A stretch of 64,000 nt of DNA from Ruminococcaceae bacterium UBA1036 (lineage in GTDB: Bacteria > Bacillota > Clostridia > Oscillospirales > Acutalibacteraceae), in contig DCEF01000020.1 in assembly GCA_002316805.1 (NCBI GenBank), positions 47,401-111,400 on the forward strand, given 5' to 3'. The position numbers and the translations under genes were made by a program. Below the pieces are notes generated by a model that saw only the letters and a program-made list of their open reading frames with translations, was not told where the DNA came from and made no database searches. This document shows, one piece after another, positions 61,925 through 64,000 of this stretch (positions are counted from its first letter, which is position 1; each line of letters opens with the position of its first letter).

Positions 61925-62623
61925 ATGCCAAACCTGATTGAGCTTAAGAACATCTATAAAGTTTACCACATGGGCAAAAACGAAGTCAAAGCTCTCGACA
62001 ATGTGTCACTTAATGTGAAAAAAGGCGAATTTCTCGCAGTTGTCGGGCGCTCAGGCTCCGGAAAATCTACAATGATGAATATAATAGGCTGCCTCGACAC
62101 GCCTACAAGCGGCAGCTACTGCCTTGACGGCCGCGACGTTTTTTCCCTCGGTGAAAAAAGCCTCGCGCATATCCGGAACAGAGAAATTGGATTCATCTTC
62201 CAAAATTTCAACCTTATAGGTAGTGAAGGTGCACTCGAAAATGTGGAGCTCCCGCTTATGTACCGCGGCGTTGGGCACGCCGAGCGTTGCCGCCTTGCGG
62301 AAGATGCGCTGCGGCGCGTAGGGCTTGGCAACAGGATGAGCCACCGCCCTTCGCAGATGAGCGGCGGCCAGCAGCAGCGGGTCGCCATAGCCCGCGCCAT
62401 TGCAGCCGCGCCCCCGCTTATTCTCGCCGATGAACCTACAGGCAATCTTGATTCGTCTTCAGGCCACGAAATCATGCAGATACTCCATACGCTCGGCAAA
62501 ATGGGAAGGACTGTTGTGCTCATTACCCACGATGAGCGTATCGCTGAAGGCGCCGACCGCATTGTCCGCCTGTGCGACGGCCATCTGACGGAAAGCAGCG
62601 TGCCGATAGCCGTTACGCCGTAA
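61925..62623 (+). CDS. ABC transporter ATP-binding protein, MacB/LolD type
   Basis: About 232 residues: Walker A VGRSGSGKSTMMNIIGCLD, Q-loop GFIFQNFNLI, signature MSGGQQQRVAIARAIA, Walker B LILADEPTGNLDS and H-loop VVLITHDERIAEGADRIV. This type normally pairs with a FtsX-like permease in lipoprotein or antimicrobial-peptide export. No permease gene is adjacent, so its partner is elsewhere or it is an orphan. ATG 61913 is an alternative start. Confidence 0.88.
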   Translation: MPNLIELKNIYKVYHMGKNEVKALDNVSLNVKKGEFLAVVGRSGSGKSTMMNIIGCLDTPTSGSYCLDGRDVFSLGEKSLAHIRNREIGFIFQNFNLIGSEGALENVELPLMYRGVGHAERCRLAEDALRRVGLGNRMSHRPSQMSGGQQQRVAIARAIAAAPPLILADEPTGNLDSSSGHEIMQILHTLGKMGRTVVLITHDERIAEGADRIVRLCDGHLTESSVPIAVTP

Positions 62624-62658
62624 GTATAAAGAGAACTTTCTGAAAAAAGATAAAAAGT

Positions 62659-62702
62659 TTGTAGATTTCTACAATGGATAATACCATGGGGTATGTTATA
62701 AT
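62659..62702 (+). promoter_or_regulatory. Extended -10 promoter with two inverted repeats
   Basis: TGTTATAAT (62694-62702) is an extended -10 element. TTGTAGA-TT-TCTACAA (62659-62674) and ATACC-ATGG-GGTAT (62681-62694) are perfect inverted repeats filling the -35 and spacer region, so both could be operators. Confidence 0.55.
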
Positions 62703-62773
62703 GAAGAAGAATCCGGAGGCATATATCTCCGGTGCAATACATAATGATATTATTAATTAAAGGAGGGGTTTAT

Positions 62774-63025
62774 ATGGCATCGACGCCGGTCGCACTGCAT
62801 GACGTGGATGTGCCGTCTTTTCTTAAAGTCCTCGACAAATGCGAAGGCAGGGTTTTTCTCATTACAGATGAGGGTGACAAGCTGAATTTAAAGAGTAAAC
62901 TCAGCCAGCTTGTTGGCCTTACGAAGCTTATTGAAGGCGGCAAGATTTCGGACGCTTCCATCATCTGCGAAAATCCGGAAGACGAGTCCAAGCTGTTTCG
63001 TTTCAACTTATACGGGGAAAAGTAA
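62774..63025 (+). CDS. Small conserved protein of unknown function
   Basis: An 83-residue acidic protein: ALHDVDVPSFLKVLDKCEGR, VFLITDEGDKLNLKSKLSQL and KLIEGGKISDASIICENPED. I do not recognise a named family; it has no membrane segment. It has an ideal ribosome site (AAAGGAGGGG), its own promoter and its own terminator, so it is a true single-gene unit, probably well expressed. Confidence 0.75.
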   Translation: MASTPVALHDVDVPSFLKVLDKCEGRVFLITDEGDKLNLKSKLSQLVGLTKLIEGGKISDASIICENPEDESKLFRFNLYGEK

Positions 63026-63051
63026 GTCGCAAATCCATATAAAACAAAAGG

Positions 63052-63091
63052 AAGGCACCGAAGCTGAATCAACGCTTCGGCAGCCTTTTTT
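63052..63091. terminator. Bidirectional terminator
   Basis: AAGGC-A-CCGAAGC pairs with GCTTCGG-CA-GCCTT around a nine-base loop and is followed by TTTTTTATTTT. It stops the 83-residue gene and can serve the gene on the other strand. Confidence 0.85.
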
Positions 63092-63101
63092 ATTTTATAT
63101 A

Positions 63102-64000
63102 TTATTGGTTATCCTTAAAATATTTTTCCCAGTCAAAATCGCTTTTTTCACTGCCAACAGGCTTTGCATGTGCTTTTTCAAAGTATTGTGTCTCCTCAGT
63201 ATCGTCCGAAGCCTCTAATCTGCTTTTGCGCTTTTCCGACGCTTTATCTTCCGGCTGCGGTTTCGGCTGCGGTTTGCGAGCTGGCGGCTGGGGCTGCGGT
63301 TTGCGAGCTGGTGGCTGAGCATTTATATGATGTGCTGCGCTGTTATTATTGCCGCTGTTTCCCTCGTCCTTTTCAGTAGCACCAATATCAGCATTTCCAC
63401 CACCATCATTTTCATTACGCAGTTTTTCCATGTCATTATGGCACTTTCCATCGCTGTAGGAACTGATATCCGTAAAGACAGCCGTGTCGTTCATATCATT
63501 TCCTTGGCCTGCCACAGGGCCGCCTTCAGACTTTCCGCCAAGCCTGCCCGGCTTTCTGATAAACTGCAGATAAATGAACACACCTATGCCGGCAAGGCCT
63601 GCCACCACAAGTATAATCCCGATAATAAGCATATTGGGAAATCCGTTGTCGGTCGCTGCCGCAACCTGAGGCAGCGAAGATGAAACATCTGAGCTTTCAC
63701 TCGAAACTTCAGAAGAATTAAGCAGCGCCGACCAGTCCTGCGAAGAAAGCGTACCCGGGTCATTTGTCGCCTGCTCCGCCTCATTGGCGGCGTTGTTCAC
63801 CTGCTGCTGCTTCGTATCAACAGAGCCGGCCGACTTCGGATTTTCGGAGCTCACCGTTGTTGCAGGCCTCTTTGAAGGTAATGCAGTATTCCTATGCTTG
63901 CGTGGAGAATATGACGTTTCAGGCTTTTTAGTGTCTTCAGGATCTTTAGATAGATCAGTTGGATCCGAACTGCTGCTAACTGGCTTGCTGCTAACTATCT
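63102..64000 (-). CDS. Membrane protein with Ser-rich outer and Pro/Lys-rich inner regions (partial)
   Basis: The frame stays open from the stop at 63102 to the window edge, so the start is missing. Visible are a Ser/Thr-rich region, one membrane helix (MLIIGIILVVAGLAGIGVFI) followed by basic RKPGRLGGK, then a low-complexity tail with repeats of RKPQPQPPA and a final DFDWEKYFKDNQ. The order suggests an outer domain N-terminal of the helix and a cytoplasmic tail. I do not recognise the family. A GTG at 63854 would be a poor start since coding text continues upstream. Confidence 0.65.
   Translation of the reverse strand, partial: IVSSKPVSSSSDPTDLSKDPEDTKKPETSYSPRKHRNTALPSKRPATTVSSENPKSAGSVDTKQQQVNNAANEAEQATNDPGTLSSQDWSALLNSSEVSSESSDVSSSLPQVAAATDNGFPNMLIIGIILVVAGLAGIGVFIYLQFIRKPGRLGGKSEGGPVAGQGNDMNDTAVFTDISSYSDGKCHNDMEKLRNENDGGGNADIGATEKDEGNSGNNNSAAHHINAQPPARKPQPQPPARKPQPKPQPEDKASEKRKSRLEASDDTEETQYFEKAHAKPVGSEKSDFDWEKYFKDNQ

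Overview
The window looks like the chromosome of an anaerobic, low-to-mid G+C Firmicute of the class Clostridia, probably near the Oscillospiraceae/Ruminococcaceae. The signs are the SUF operon order sufCBDSU, the spoIVB-spo0A pair, spoVAC/spoVAD, the hprK-murB-rapZ-whiA-dnaE-pfkA cluster, a one-chain pyruvate:ferredoxin oxidoreductase, and a short HisG paired with HisZ. No species call is made.

Layout. (1) 1-8.3 kb, AT-rich: a carbohydrate locus with a DUF1861 beta-propeller protein, an ABC sugar importer (binding lipoprotein plus two permeases), a GH130 mannoside-phosphorylase-like enzyme and a LacI regulator. An internally deleted IS66 element with a perfect 8-bp target duplication splits the regulator from the operon. 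(2) 8.3-13.9 kb, decayed DNA: remnants of IS66, IS5 and IS21-type elements and a long, broken gene for a secreted ricin-lectin/VWA/C39-like protein. (3) 14-24.3 kb: a polysaccharide deacetylase, the SUF Fe-S operon, a HTH gene, pyridoxal kinase, SpoIVB, and a Spo0A whose receiver has lost every phosphorylation residue. (4) 24.3-25.2 kb: three tRNA genes, with fragments of an integrase gene and a Crp/Fnr gene. (5) 25.2-34.5 kb: the minus-strand core cluster pfkA, dnaE (apparently starting at ATT), whiA, rapZ, murB, a PHP phosphoesterase and hprK. (6) 35.6-43.5 kb: a tightly coupled seven-gene minus-strand operon joining a nitrogenase-like reductase (NifH-like plus two component-1-like subunits) to HypF, HypC, HypD and HypE. 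No hydrogenase, hypA or hypB is present. Its leader holds a tiny ORF and an intrinsic terminator. (7) 43.6-44.4 kb: a fluoride riboswitch, crcB and a frameshifted DUF190 gene. (8) 44.7-52.4 kb: the histidine operon (hisZGDCBAIE and hisHF). (9) 52.6-64 kb: PFOR, a CNNM/CBS membrane protein, preQ1 riboswitch-queT, spoVAC-spoVAD, a phosphohexomutase, an orphan ABC ATPase, a small conserved protein and a partial membrane protein.

The best candidate for an undescribed system is region 6. HypCDEF make the Fe(CN)2CO unit of [NiFe] hydrogenases, but here they are co-translated with a nitrogenase-like ATP-dependent reductase. The operon may make or use an iron-cyanide/CO centre outside classical hydrogenase maturation, or the reductase may supply the CO ligand. 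The second is the phosphorylation-dead Spo0A, which suggests sporulation control that does not rely on a phosphorelay acting on Asp56.
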